Notes under the pieces: generated by a model
What the model saw: only the letters and a program-made list of their open reading frames with translations
Database searches by the model: none
Told to the model about the DNA's origin: nothing
Position numbers and translations under genes: made by a program
NCBI GenBank assembly: GCA_029212885.1
Contig: JARGPC010000010.1
Span: forward strand, 1-64,000
Length of the DNA: 64,000 bases
Direction of reading: 5' to 3'
From: Coxiellaceae bacterium
GTDB taxonomy: Bacteria > Pseudomonadota > Gammaproteobacteria > Coxiellales > Coxiellaceae
In this document: positions 17,126 to 26,237 of the stretch, piece by piece
Position numbering within the stretch: position 1 is the stretch's first letter
How the letters are laid out: each line of letters opens with the position of its first letter

Positions 17126-17865
17126 TTCGTTTTTTTATTTTTTTTATGCCTTTTGTCTCTGCATTGGTGTTAGTGGGGTGTGGGGGTAGCACTTATGCGC
17201 CTGTTGTTAGTGCTTGGAATCAGCCGGCGGCAGCAAACAGTGCTTATTTAGTTCGTCCTGGTGACACACTGTATTCGATTGCTTGGGCTTTTGGTTTGGA
17301 TTATCGCTCTTTGGCTGAAGCGAATGGATTGAAGCCGCCTTATATTATCAATGCTGGCCAACGTTTGCGCATGACGACGGGTGTGTCTCGTCAGTCCAGT
17401 CGTCAATTGCCTGCTTCACGGGGCAATAAAGTAAAAGTATCAGTTAAGCCCAAGGTTAAACCAAAAATTAGCCAGCGTGCTCCACGGCATGTTGTATTTA
17501 ACGGTGCATGGCGTTGGCCAACAGTTGGGCGGTTGGTGGCTAAATACAATCCAAAGGCGGGTGGCAATAATGGCATTGATATAGCGGGGCGCTTAGGTCA
17601 ACCAATAAAAGCTGCTGCGTCGGGTGTTGTGGTATACAGTGGAACGGGTGTGCGCAGTTATGGTCATTTAATAATCATAAAGCATAACAGCAGTTACCTT
17701 AGCGCGTATGCATACAATATGCGCAATCTAGTTAAAGTTGGTATGCGGGTGCAACGTGGCCAAACAATTGCTACAATGGGTAATAACAATGGAGGAAAAA
17801 CGATGCTCCATTTTGAAATACGGAAGGATGGTCGTCCAGTTAATCCACTAAACTATTTGCGGTAA
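17104..17865 (+). CDS. nlpD: NlpD-like LysM/LytM lipoprotein
   Basis: This 253-residue lipoprotein has a hydrophobic leader and lipobox LVLVGC (Cys26), one LysM domain (about 47-91, YLVRPGDTLYSIAWAFGL) and a C-terminal LytM/M23 domain. The zinc ligands are degenerate: the segment NNGIDIAG lacks the first His, and YAYN replaces the usual YAHN, as in NlpD and EnvC. It should therefore activate the septal amidase rather than cut peptidoglycan. A basic Lys/Pro linker joins the domains. It overlaps surE by 22 nt and precedes rpoS by 11 nt, the standard position; rpoS promoters often lie inside nlpD, though none was identified here. Confidence 0.9.
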   Translation: MDESVAVIRFFIFFMPFVSALVLVGCGGSTYAPVVSAWNQPAAANSAYLVRPGDTLYSIAWAFGLDYRSLAEANGLKPPYIINAGQRLRMTTGVSRQSSRQLPASRGNKVKVSVKPKVKPKISQRAPRHVVFNGAWRWPTVGRLVAKYNPKAGGNNGIDIAGRLGQPIKAAASGVVVYSGTGVRSYGHLIIIKHNSSYLSAYAYNMRNLVKVGMRVQRGQTIATMGNNNGGKTMLHFEIRKDGRPVNPLNYLR

Positions 17866-17876
17866 GGATGTAGCGA

Positions 17877-19139
17877 GTGGCAAAGAAAACAAAAAGTGAC
17901 GAAGAAAAGCCTAAGAAGTTGGCTAGTAAAGCTAAAACAGTGAAAGCTGCGAAAGCAACGAAGTCGACTAAAACGGTTAAGGCTGCAAAGGTATCAAATA
18001 CTAAAGCCAAAACCACTAAAGCTAAGGCTAAGCCAGTAAAGGCCACTAAGGCTAAGACTGCCAAGGCTAAGACTACCAAGGCTAAGACTGCTAAGGCAAA
18101 GACTGCTAAGGCAAAGACTGCCAAGGCTAAGACTACCAAGGCTAAGACTACCAAGGCTAAGACTGCCAAGGCTAAACCTACCAAAGCTAAGACTGTTAAA
18201 GCGAAACCTACCAAAGCTAAAGCTACTGCGGCGAAAACCAAGGCAGCAAAACCTAAATCAAAAGCTAAATCAATAAAGGCGGTATTGCCAAAAGAGCCAA
18301 AAAAAGCACGTCGTTACAGTGATGATGCTCGATCGGCTGATCCAACTCAGTTGTATATGAAAGAAATTGGTTATAAGCCGTTATTAACACCGCAAGATGA
18401 ATTAAAAGTGGCGCGTCGTGTTGTCAAGGGTGATCCCAAAGCACGGCACACGATGATAGAAAGTAATTTGCGTTTGGTTGTTAAAATTGCACGCAGTTAC
18501 TGCAATCGTGGTTTGGCATTTTTGGATTTGATTGAGGAAGGCAATCTTGGATTAATGACAGCAGTTGAAAAATTTGACCCAGAGCGTGGTTTTCGTTTTT
18601 CTACTTATGCTACCTGGTGGATTCGTCAAACGATTGAGCGTGCGATTATGAATCAAAGCCGTACGGTGCGTTTGCCGATACATGTGATTAAAGAGCTCAA
18701 TATATATTTACGCGCGGCTAAAAAATTATCGACTAGCATGGATCATGAACCTTCCAGTGATGAAATTGCTGAGATGATTGATAAGCCAGTAGAGGTAATT
18801 CGCAAGGTGATGGGGTTAGCGGCGGATGCGACATCGATAGATGTGCCAGTGTCTCGCAATAACTCAGCGACGTTAGTTGATACGATTGCGGATGAAACCT
18901 CGAATCCAGCCGATATTTTAATGGAAGATGATTATGGCGAGCATTTAGTTGATTGGTTAAATCAGCTGGATGAGCGTCAGCGCGAAGTGGTGATTCGCCG
19001 CTTTGGTCTATTTGAGCACGAACGCGGCACTTTGGAACAGGTTGGTGCGGCTGTGGGCTTAACCCGAGAGCGTGTACGCCAAATTCAACTCGACGCGCTG
19101 CGTCGTCTACGCGAGATGATGGAAGAAGAAGACGCTTAG
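17877..19139 (+). CDS. rpoS: RpoS stationary-phase sigma factor with histone-like N-terminal tail
   Basis: The sigma-70 core begins near residue 145 ([21 protein letters not shown]) and contains region 2 ([36 protein letters not shown]), region 3 and region 4 ([15 protein letters not shown]). With the surE-nlpD context this identifies RpoS rather than RpoD. The first 144 residues are Lys/Ala/Thr-rich, with 12 pentapeptides of the KAKTA type (58-117), replacing the acidic N-terminus of typical RpoS (about 330 residues in E. coli). Start GTG 17877 follows TAAGGATG; no in-frame ATG lies between it and the repeats. It converges on the CBS gene 3 nt away. Confidence 0.92.
   Translation: MAKKTKSDEEKPKKLASKAKTVKAAKATKSTKTVKAAKVSNTKAKTTKAKAKPVKATKAKTAKAKTTKAKTAKAKTAKAKTAKAKTTKAKTTKAKTAKAKPTKAKTVKAKPTKAKATAAKTKAAKPKSKAKSIKAVLPKEPKKARRYSDDARSADPTQLYMKEIGYKPLLTPQDELKVARRVVKGDPKARHTMIESNLRLVVKIARSYCNRGLAFLDLIEEGNLGLMTAVEKFDPERGFRFSTYATWWIRQTIERAIMNQSRTVRLPIHVIKELNIYLRAAKKLSTSMDHEPSSDEIAEMIDKPVEVIRKVMGLAADATSIDVPVSRNNSATLVDTIADETSNPADILMEDDYGEHLVDWLNQLDERQREVVIRRFGLFEHERGTLEQVGAAVGLTRERVRQIQLDALRRLREMMEEEDA
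18048..18227 (+). repeat. 15-bp tandem repeats inside rpoS
   Basis: Twelve in-frame 15-bp units of the type AAGGCTAAGACTGCC encode KAKT(A/T), [10 protein letters not shown] and KAKAT. The central units are nearly identical in DNA, which makes expansion or contraction by slippage likely without breaking the frame. Confidence 0.85.
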
Positions 19140-19142
19140 CTT

Positions 19143-19730
19143 CTAAAGCCGACCTTGCAATTCCGATACACTTTGTGCTTTCGCAATCTTTGAGGCGACG
19201 TCACTGTGCAGTTGCTTGCTGATTTGTGATGTATTGAGTAAGCCACGAATGGCTGGTTCATCGCTATTGGGTCTGGTTTCAATCACTAAAGCATAATGTG
19301 CGTGCAAATCTTTCATGGTATTTACAATATTGCCGACGCGTGCGTGTTCGATAGTGTTTAGGCTAAAGATGGCCACTTCTTTGATGGGGGTCATTAGCAT
19401 TTTCGTGGTGATCAAATGACGGTCTATGCGTTTTTCGGTTAATAGCTGGATGGGCTTCTCACCAAGCAAATCTTCTGAAGACAGTAGTCCAAGCAGTTTA
19501 TGTTCGTCATCAACAACCATTAATAGGTGGCAACCTGTGACTTTCATTTCATTCAGTGCTTCATCCATAGAGACGTTAGGTTGTACGGTATTTGGTCGAT
19601 TTTGATTAAAGTCGCGCATAACGGCTAAACCGGGATCATCCAGGTGAACCAGTTCAGGCAAATACTGGCGATGTAAGCTAATGTTTTCTGGTTTGTTTTC
19701 CACTTGATCAAGTAATTCGTAATTTGGCAT
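19143..19730 (-). CDS. CBS-domain protein
   Basis: This is a 195-residue cytosolic protein. The start is ATG at 19728-19730 with AAGGAA upstream (MPNYELLDQ); a longer frame would run through the htpG promoter. Two CBS-like motifs are visible: about 55-100 (VSMDEALNEMKVTGCHLLMVVDDEHKLLGLLSSEDLL, in part) and about 115-175 (MLMTPIKEVAIF...HYALVIE...IRGLLNTSQI). CBS pairs usually bind adenosyl ligands and regulate a partner; no catalytic domain is attached. The gene is divergent from htpG and convergent with rpoS. Function unassigned. Confidence 0.75.
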   Translation of the reverse strand: MPNYELLDQVENKPENISLHRQYLPELVHLDDPGLAVMRDFNQNRPNTVQPNVSMDEALNEMKVTGCHLLMVVDDEHKLLGLLSSEDLLGEKPIQLLTEKRIDRHLITTKMLMTPIKEVAIFSLNTIEHARVGNIVNTMKDLHAHYALVIETRPNSDEPAIRGLLNTSQISKQLHSDVASKIAKAQSVSELQGRL

Positions 19731-19783
19731 ATGTGTTCCTTTGTTTGGTCGCACTTTTATAGTGTTATTATAACGTCGTTTGT

Positions 19784-19812
19784 CTTGAAAAGCACATACA
19801 CCATCCCTATAT
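19784..19812 (+). promoter_or_regulatory. Heat-shock (sigma-32 type) promoter of htpG
   Basis: CTTGAAA at 19784-19790 and CCCTATAT at 19805-19812 are separated by 14 nt. The established sigma-32 consensus is CTTGAAA, 11-16 nt, CCCCATNT, so the -35 is perfect and the -10 differs at one position. It lies about 33 nt before the htpG start, which fits a heat-shock chaperone gene. Confidence 0.8.
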
Positions 19813-19845
19813 ACAGTCCAGCTAATAATGTTTAGAGGAAAAAAA

Positions 19846-21792
19846 ATGGCACTAGAACCCCAACAAGAAACGCTTGGCTTTGAAGCCGAGGTACAGCAGC
19901 TACTAAAGCTAGTGGCACATAACTTATACAGCAATAAAGAAGTTTTTATGCGCGAGTTAGTGTCGAATGCTTCAGATGCGGCCGATAAGTTACGTTATGA
20001 AACCTTGGCGAATGATGCCTTGTATGAAGGCGATAGCGACCTGAAGATCTGGGTCACTTTCGACGAAAAGGCCAATACGGTCACTATTCGTGATAATGGT
20101 ATTGGTATGACGCGCGATGATGTCATTGCTAACTTGGGTACCATTGCTAAATCTGGTACGCAGGCATTTAAGAACATGTTGGAAAGCAAAAGCGGTGGTG
20201 ATAATTCCCAAATGATCGGTCAATTTGGTGTTGGGTTTTACTCGGCATTTGTGGTGGCTGATGATGTAGTTGTGCGTACGCGTCGTGCTGGCATGAAGTC
20301 AGATGAAGGTGTGGAATGGGTATCTAAAGGTGAAGGTGAATTTACGGTTAAAAACATTGAGCGTAAAGAGCGTGGCACTGAAGTTATTATGCATCTTAAA
20401 GAAGAATGTAAAGAGTTTGCTGATGGCATGCGTTTGCGTACCATTATTCGCAAGTACTCCGATCATATTTTATTGCCAATTATGATGTTGGAAGCTGAGA
20501 CGCCTGAAGCCGCGCCAACAGAAGAAGATAAAGATAAAAAGAAAGAAGACAAGAAAGAAGCTAAAAAAGAGCCTACTTGGGAAGCTGTAAACCAAGCGAA
20601 TGCGTTGTGGACTTTGCCTAAGAGTGAAATCACCGATGAGCAATATCAAGATTTATATAAGCATATCTCGCATGATTTCCGTGATGCTTTGAGTTGGATT
20701 CATAATAAAGTTGAAGGTACTTTGGAGTACACCAGCCTTTTATATGTTCCTGAGTTTGCTCCGTTTGATTTATGGAATCGTGAGAATTTGCAAGGCATCA
20801 AATTATACGTCAAACGCGTATTTATTATGGATGACGCTGAGCACTTTATGCCGATGTATCTGCGCTTTATTAAGGGTGTGATTGATACTAATGATTTGCC
20901 GTTGAATATTTCACGTGAGTTATTGCAGTCGAATCGGGTGATTGACAAGATTCGCAGTGGTTGTGTGAAGAAAGTGTTATCTGAGTTAGAAAAAATGGCG
21001 AAGAACGACAGCGAGAAATATCAAAAATTCTGGGATGCGTTTGGTCAAGTGATTAAGGAAGGTCCTGCTGAAGATTTTGCTAATAAAGATAAAGTTGCTC
21101 AGTTGATGCGTTTTGCTTCTACTCATGAAGGTAGTGCAACACAGAATGTTTCTTTGGCTGATTACGTGTCACGTATGAAAGAAGGCCAAGAAAAGATTTA
21201 TTATATTGTTGGTGATACTCATGCAGCAGCAAGCAATAGTCCTTTATTGGAAGTATTCCGCAAGCGTGGTATTGAAGTGTTATTGATGTCTGATCGTGTT
21301 GATGAATGGTTGGTCGGTCATTTAACTGAGTTTGAAGGCAAGCAATGGCAATCAATTGCTAAAGGTGAAGTTGATCTTCCTGAAGAGGAAAAAGACGAAG
21401 CGGCTAAAGCAGAAGAAAAGAAACAAGAAGATGAGTTCGCTGGTTTTGTAAAGCAAATGCAAGACGTATTAAAAGATCAAGTGCAAGAAGTGCGTATAAC
21501 GCAACGTTTAACGGATTCGCCAGCTTGTGTGGTGTTTGGTAGCGATGAAATGAGTGGCCATATGCAACGCTTGATGGAGGCGGCAGGTCAAAGCATGGAT
21601 CGTCCAAAACCGATCTTTGAGGTGAACCCCAGTCATCCATTAATTCAGCGTGTGCGTTCAGAGCAAGACGATGATCGCTTTGCGAATTGGTCGGATGTGT
21701 TGTTATCGCAAGCGTTGTTGGCTGAGGGTGAGCAATTGCCTGATCCTGCGCAGTACGTTAAGCGCTTAAATGAGTTGTTATTGCAGTTGTAA
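19846..21792 (+). CDS. htpG: HtpG, Hsp90-family chaperone
   Basis: This 648-residue ATP-dependent chaperone has the GHKL nucleotide-binding motifs [20 protein letters not shown] and [12 protein letters not shown] charged linker of about 25 residues, rich in Asp, Lys and Glu, follows near residue 225, then the middle and C-terminal dimerisation domains. The ATG at 19846 is preferred to 19828 because AGAGGA sits at the right spacing and HtpG proteins start near this point. A heat-shock promoter precedes it and a perfect hairpin follows. E. coli HtpG is 624 residues; the extra length is mainly charged linkers. Confidence 0.96.
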   Translation: MALEPQQETLGFEAEVQQLLKLVAHNLYSNKEVFMRELVSNASDAADKLRYETLANDALYEGDSDLKIWVTFDEKANTVTIRDNGIGMTRDDVIANLGTIAKSGTQAFKNMLESKSGGDNSQMIGQFGVGFYSAFVVADDVVVRTRRAGMKSDEGVEWVSKGEGEFTVKNIERKERGTEVIMHLKEECKEFADGMRLRTIIRKYSDHILLPIMMLEAETPEAAPTEEDKDKKKEDKKEAKKEPTWEAVNQANALWTLPKSEITDEQYQDLYKHISHDFRDALSWIHNKVEGTLEYTSLLYVPEFAPFDLWNRENLQGIKLYVKRVFIMDDAEHFMPMYLRFIKGVIDTNDLPLNISRELLQSNRVIDKIRSGCVKKVLSELEKMAKNDSEKYQKFWDAFGQVIKEGPAEDFANKDKVAQLMRFASTHEGSATQNVSLADYVSRMKEGQEKIYYIVGDTHAAASNSPLLEVFRKRGIEVLLMSDRVDEWLVGHLTEFEGKQWQSIAKGEVDLPEEEKDEAAKAEEKKQEDEFAGFVKQMQDVLKDQVQEVRITQRLTDSPACVVFGSDEMSGHMQRLMEAAGQSMDRPKPIFEVNPSHPLIQRVRSEQDDDRFANWSDVLLSQALLAEGEQLPDPAQYVKRLNELLLQL

Positions 21793-21798
21793 TTTCAT

Positions 21799-21825
21799 GT
21801 CATCCCGCGTCAAGCGCGGGATGAC
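21799..21825. terminator. Perfect hairpin between htpG and the ankyrin gene
   Basis: An 11-bp perfect stem (GTCATCCCGCG) closes a 5-nt TCAAG loop between two convergent genes. No T-run is strong on either side, so it may act as a bidirectional barrier or simply belong to the palindromic repeat family whose GTCATCCCG ends recur at 32.5, 45.0, 55.3 and 63.0 kb. Confidence 0.55.
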
Positions 21826-21834
21826 AACTAAAAA

Positions 21835-24800
21835 CTAACAAATAGTGCATCGTCCTCTGCCAGGGGGCGGTGTCACCTCTTCCAGTTTTCTATTGATCGC
21901 CGCGAGTATTGTTTCTTTGCCTGGAGCCGAAGCGAGATCTACGACAGTTTTTCCTTCTGTATTAGCTTTGGTGGCATCAGCACCATGATTAAGTAATAAC
22001 TGCACGATATCGAGACGGTTGGTTTGCACGGCAAAGTGTAATGGGGTCGCTAGATCGTTGGTGCGCTTATCCGCTTTTGCACCATGCTCAATTAATAACT
22101 TTACCAAAGGAAAGTTTTTACTTAATACTGCATAATGCAATGCGGAGTAGTCTTCAAGCAGTTGATTTACTTTGGCGCCTGCATTGAGTAATAGTTCAGC
22201 AATCGCCGTGTGGGAATGTTCTGCTGCTAGCATCAAGGGGGACCTATTATCTGTATTGGTTTTATTGATAGGAAGCTTTGCGATGCTTAGTAATAAATTG
22301 ACTGCTTCAATATGACCATTTTTCACGGCAAAATGCAGTGGATGGCTTAGGCGAGAAGAAGAAACGCGAGGCATGGCTCCGTGGGCGAGTAATTCAACCA
22401 TGATGTCCGTATAATTATTCTCTGCTGCAACATGCATAGCGGTGTAATGTAAGTTTCGTGATGAGGTGGTGGGCTTGGCGCCGTGAGCTAATAAAAAGCG
22501 TACGGCTTCGATATTGCCTGAGCGTGTAGCTTGCGTTAATGGTTTGCAGTAGGTGGTTTTGCCTTTGTTCAGATTAATCGATGGTGCGAATGTCACTATG
22601 GCCTGCATCAAAGTCACGTTGCCATGCAGTGCTGCGTAACTGAGAGGTGATGATTTTGATTCATCACGGCGATCAAGCTTTATGCCGTCGTGTGACATTA
22701 ATCGTAGCGCCGTGGATTCTTGGTTTGCTTTAATGGCTTTAAATAATAAGTCGTTGTGAAGTTTTAAATAATCTTTGCTAGCTAAGGTGGATTCGCATTT
22801 CTTCAACAATTGAAAAAGCAATTCTGAGTGATCATGATCTAATAGGTGGTCTAAAACTAGTGGCGCTTGATGATGGGAGAACTTATCTATAAATAGTGGT
22901 ATGGAGAATAGTTGAGTGACGTAATCGATGCCACGGTTTTTTAAGGCGGCTAACACAAATGTGTCGCCATTGGTGTCAGCTACTATCTCGAGAGTTGGTT
23001 GTTGCAGTAACCATTCCACCAATGCAATGTGACCATTTTCTAATGCGAAGTGCAATGCTGTGCGGCCAAGTGTATCTTGCTGGTTAATGTTATCTGCTGT
23101 TGTAGCAGAGGCTAATGCAGTCAAATCACCGCGTGCTGCCGCTAAATGAGTTGGTGTAATGCGATGCCGTTCAATATAGCTGGTTGTATCTGTGGTATAG
23201 GCAGCTATAATCGCAGCGGCTTCTGGGTTTGTTCTATCGGCAGTTTGTGCGGCTTCATCATATACGGTTAGGTGTTTTTCACTGCCATGTTTCGGTAAAT
23301 AGAACTCGATTTCCCGTGTGCCCAAACAGCCAGGCGTTAAGTTGTTTTCATTTTCAACTTCACGTAAACGTATATTTAATTGTTGGCAGCGGTGCTGTGC
23401 CAAAAGTCGTGATTCGAGATTGTCGCTAAACACTAAAATGGCATCAATAGCATTGATGCGTCCGAGTATTTCATTAATGCGTTGCGCAGAACCATTTTTG
23501 ACTAAGTCGTCGGTGCTGTTGAAATAAATATGATCGCCAGTTTTTTTCTCTAGGTAGGTCGCTGCTTCGCGAGCAGATAGGTGATCATGGGGGCGTGTAA
23601 AGGTGCCTGAGTCGTACGATATAATACGATTTACTTTTACGTGCTCGGGGCGCATCTTAACGCCAACTAATAATGTTTGTCGATTGCGATTCCAGCCAAA
23701 TGCGGGGGCTTCAAAATAGTGATCGGGATCAACAAATGATAATGATTGTGGTTTAGTGAATCCACGTTTCTCATCGGGTGAATACATAGCATTGAGGTGT
23801 AGGTTTTTATGTGTCACGTCATAAGGTGCGCTGCCATGTCGTGATAACTTAACTGTGTAGTCGCGACGCGTGTTGGTAATACTCATTTTACTTAATGAAG
23901 GTCGAGCTATGCGTAGTGTTTTAGATTTTCTGTTATTAACACAAGATTTTAATGTGTTATATAAAAAGTCATTCCAGTAGTCTCCGCCATCAGCACGGAT
24001 GCTTTTAATAAAAAAAGTGTCTGATCTCTTTGTTGGTTTAGCATTGATGTCGAAAGGCATGCTATCTATGGTGCTTATGCCGTGTTCAGGGTTATCACAG
24101 GCAATAAATCTTTCATCTTCTCTTTTTTGGCCTGCGGACTTTATTTGGTCACCCGTATGAAGCATTAGCTTATAGCCATAGTTAAGTAAGCGAGAAATGC
24201 CAAGGCCATAAGGGAGTGCAGCATTACTGTTTTGACGGATATAGCGCAATACGGATGTTTCTACATTCTCTCGGGTTCTGCAACGCAGTAAATCCAATTT
24301 GTGACAGGTATTGAGTGCGATATGGATAGGGTCGTGGTTGGTCTCAGAGCCTAAGGCTATTAGTTGTGCGCGGTAATGTTTGAATTCATCTTCGCTTTCA
24401 AATAAACCAAAGCAAGCTAGGTGAGCGGGGATGTCAGCTGCCGATGCTTTTAGTGTGTGGTATTGTTGGTAGTCAGCGGTAAATAATTCACCTGCACGTC
24501 GACGGTAATATTGATGTGCTTCTGGCTGTTGAAAAAAGTCGACTTCGCTGTCGCGAGCAATGCTGCTATAGGCCATGCATAGCATAAGCTTCTGTGCCCC
24601 TTCCTCATCGAAATGATGAAAAAATTCGACTATTTCTTCTGAGCCAAATTGGCGATAATACGCGGCAACATGGCTAACATATTTCATGCTGCGGTAGTGG
24701 TGTACCGCGCCATGGTTGCTGCGATAGACGATGGCGTCATCGTGTTTGATCTCAGGGCTGTATTGCTGTGTCCAACTGTAGCGTTGATCTGTTTTTGCTT

Positions 24801-24993
24801 GATCCAGTGTGGTTTCTTCGGGTGCTTTAGTGCTGTCCATGGGTTGGCTATAGTGTTTGCGATGCAGCTGCTTAAGTAACGGTAAAAAAGGCGTTAATGG
24901 TAGTGCGGGTGGCCAGTCTAATAGGCTGCCAGTATCCGCTGGTCGCTTATATTCGCTATGGATATCTGGCTCTGCTCTCATATACCTGCTCAT
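21835..24993 (-). CDS. Ankyrin-repeat protein with C-terminal CaaX-like box
   Basis: This is a 1052-residue protein. Residues 1 to about 600 form a unique region of unknown fold with no signal peptide. From about 612 to 1035 there are at least ten ankyrin repeats, with examples such as TLGRTALHFALENGHIALV, SPLMLAAEHSHTAIAELLL and TPLHFAVQTNRLDIVQLLL. The chain ends ...PPPGRGRCTIC: Cys1049-Thr-Ile-Cys fits the eukaryotic CaaX prenylation motif, with a flexible Pro/Gly/Arg approach. Legionella AnkB is an established precedent of an ankyrin effector prenylated by the host at a C-terminal CaaX. A secreted effector is therefore the best inference, though no secretion genes are in this window. The start has AGAGGAA upstream and a TATAAT further out. 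Confidence 0.85.
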   Translation of the reverse strand: MSRYMRAEPDIHSEYKRPADTGSLLDWPPALPLTPFLPLLKQLHRKHYSQPMDSTKAPEETTLDQAKTDQRYSWTQQYSPEIKHDDAIVYRSNHGAVHHYRSMKYVSHVAAYYRQFGSEEIVEFFHHFDEEGAQKLMLCMAYSSIARDSEVDFFQQPEAHQYYRRRAGELFTADYQQYHTLKASAADIPAHLACFGLFESEDEFKHYRAQLIALGSETNHDPIHIALNTCHKLDLLRCRTRENVETSVLRYIRQNSNAALPYGLGISRLLNYGYKLMLHTGDQIKSAGQKREDERFIACDNPEHGISTIDSMPFDINAKPTKRSDTFFIKSIRADGGDYWNDFLYNTLKSCVNNRKSKTLRIARPSLSKMSITNTRRDYTVKLSRHGSAPYDVTHKNLHLNAMYSPDEKRGFTKPQSLSFVDPDHYFEAPAFGWNRNRQTLLVGVKMRPEHVKVNRIISYDSGTFTRPHDHLSAREAATYLEKKTGDHIYFNSTDDLVKNGSAQRINEILGRINAIDAILVFSDNLESRLLAQHRCQQLNIRLREVENENNLTPGCLGTREIEFYLPKHGSEKHLTVYDEAAQTADRTNPEAAAIIAAYTTDTTSYIERHRITPTHLAAARGDLTALASATTADNINQQDTLGRTALHFALENGHIALVEWLLQQPTLEIVADTNGDTFVLAALKNRGIDYVTQLFSIPLFIDKFSHHQAPLVLDHLLDHDHSELLFQLLKKCESTLASKDYLKLHNDLLFKAIKANQESTALRLMSHDGIKLDRRDESKSSPLSYAALHGNVTLMQAIVTFAPSINLNKGKTTYCKPLTQATRSGNIEAVRFLLAHGAKPTTSSRNLHYTAMHVAAENNYTDIMVELLAHGAMPRVSSSRLSHPLHFAVKNGHIEAVNLLLSIAKLPINKTNTDNRSPLMLAAEHSHTAIAELLLNAGAKVNQLLEDYSALHYAVLSKNFPLVKLLIEHGAKADKRTNDLATPLHFAVQTNRLDIVQLLLNHGADATKANTEGKTVVDLASAPGKETILAAINRKLEEVTPPPGRGRCTIC

Positions 24994-25018
24994 CGTTTGT
25001 ATTCCTCTTCAGGAGAAG

Positions 25019-25047
25019 ATTATAAGGTTTTTTGCTTAAGCAAGTAT
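25019..25047 (-). promoter_or_regulatory. Candidate promoter of the ankyrin/CaaX gene with an embedded palindrome
   Basis: On the minus strand TATAAT (25019-25024) lies about 25 nt upstream of the start. The perfect 12-bp palindrome TTGCTTAAGCAA (25032-25043) fills the spacer where a -35 region would end; the -35 itself (ATACTT) is poor. A palindrome inside a promoter with a weak -35 suggests an operator or activator site. Confidence 0.4.
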
Positions 25048-25184
25048 TAAAATGCTAGAATATTAGTATTTAATGCGGGCTTAAGGTTGCCATTTGATGC
25101 TTATTAGCTGTTGTGATGGCTTGCTTTCAATGATGATATTGGTCACAATCGCTGTAGCTATTTGTTCAATGAAAGGAGTGCTGC

Positions 25185-25874
25185 ATGAAGTTTGTCAGGA
25201 AGAATATATTGCCGGTAGTGGCTGTCTTGGCGATGGTTACAGTGACAGTACAGGGATCGGCTGAGCAAATTTTGTGTCCTGGTAAGATGAATTTTGTTAC
25301 CATTGGTGATGATGTTAATACAGTGATCAATACCTGCGGTAAACCACAGCGCGTTATTCAAAAAACTACACACCCTGATGCTAGGCCTAAAGATATGCAC
25401 TGGTATTATTATGGCAGTGGTAATAATTTTGTTGTGCATAATAGTATTGTGTCCTTTAGTCGTGGCAAGGTAGATAATATTGTTTCATCGGGTGCTTCAG
25501 CAGGTTCTTTAGACTGTGCTAATGGGCAAGTAAAGAAAGGTGATTCAATGGCTACGGTGCGTTCAAAATGTGGCTTTCCTGTGGCAACTGCGGATAATAA
25601 GCAGCTGTCTAACAGTGAAGGCAGCTATCAAGCGATAGGTGAAACGCAGCAACGAGAAGATCGTTATAACCCGCTTAACTTATTGCCACAATCGGGTAAA
25701 TGGAAATCCCCGGCTCAGCGTAAAAAAGAAGAGCAGGAACAAGAGGCGCGTAACCCACATAAATTTACGGTGCTGATTTATCAGCCCCAGCCTTATATGC
25801 AGAAAAAAGCATTTATGTTTATTGATGATCGTTTAACACAGACGGGTCAAGTTACGGCGAATCCTGGGCAATAG
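25185..25874 (+). CDS. Exported protein with two DUF2845-like repeats
   Basis: This 229-residue protein has a Sec signal peptide (about 1-27, ending near QGSAE). Two similar modules each start with a Cys-containing segment: LCPGKMNFVTIGDDVNTVINTCGKP (in part, about 30-54) and LDCANGQVKKGDSMATVRSKCGFP (in part, about 105-128). This G(D/M)xxxxVxxxCGxP pattern is that of the DUF2845 family of periplasmic proteins of unknown function. A charged Gln/Glu-rich stretch precedes the C-terminus. AAAGGAG lies just upstream of the ATG. It is divergent from the ankyrin gene. Confidence 0.75.
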   Translation: MKFVRKNILPVVAVLAMVTVTVQGSAEQILCPGKMNFVTIGDDVNTVINTCGKPQRVIQKTTHPDARPKDMHWYYYGSGNNFVVHNSIVSFSRGKVDNIVSSGASAGSLDCANGQVKKGDSMATVRSKCGFPVATADNKQLSNSEGSYQAIGETQQREDRYNPLNLLPQSGKWKSPAQRKKEEQEQEARNPHKFTVLIYQPQPYMQKKAFMFIDDRLTQTGQVTANPGQ

Positions 25875-26237
25875 TATTGCTATATCAGATTTCAGCTTGT
25901 TCAATGTAGAATAGATTCCTTATATATAAAGAATACGGGTAGTTGTGTCTTTCTGGCTATGATACCTTTTCAATTATGGAGCATTAAGAAGGTTGATATA
26001 ATCAGTAAAGTGCAGCGGAAATCTCAAGTTATCCACAGGGTATTGGTCTTTATACGATCAAAAAACCTAGTAAAAACCCGTGGTTGGTTGACATATGCTT
26101 GCTCTTTGCTCAAATGTTCAGTAATATATTTTTTTGTAAGCGATCGCTTATGCTTACAAGGGAATAGTGCTGAGGCTCGTATCTAGCTAGAAGTGGGGGT
26201 GGTACTAAATCATCTATCATGACGAAGGGGTGAGCGT
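25875..26237. other. Non-coding interval before the RRM gene
   Basis: No supported gene is present; the short open frame at 25959-26186 has no coding character or family resemblance. The interval holds one perfect DnaA-box-like TTATCCACA (26029-26037), a TTGACA (26088-26093) without a matching -10, and a near-palindrome around 25916-25935. A long leader for the RRM gene is possible. Confidence 0.4.

Noticed and set aside
17840..18241. 133-codon antisense frame across nlpD and rpoS
   Set aside because: It is the low-complexity mirror (Ala/Leu/Val) of the KAKT repeats in rpoS; repeats of 15 bp keep all frames open.
26029..26037. Perfect DnaA-box-like TTATCCACA, possible replication origin
   Set aside because: Only one box is present, there is no dnaA, dnaN or gidA neighbour and no AT-rich unwinding repeats; a single 9-mer is expected by chance.
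25959..26186. 75-codon open frame before the RRM gene
   Set aside because: No ribosome site, no family resemblance and composition typical of intergenic DNA.
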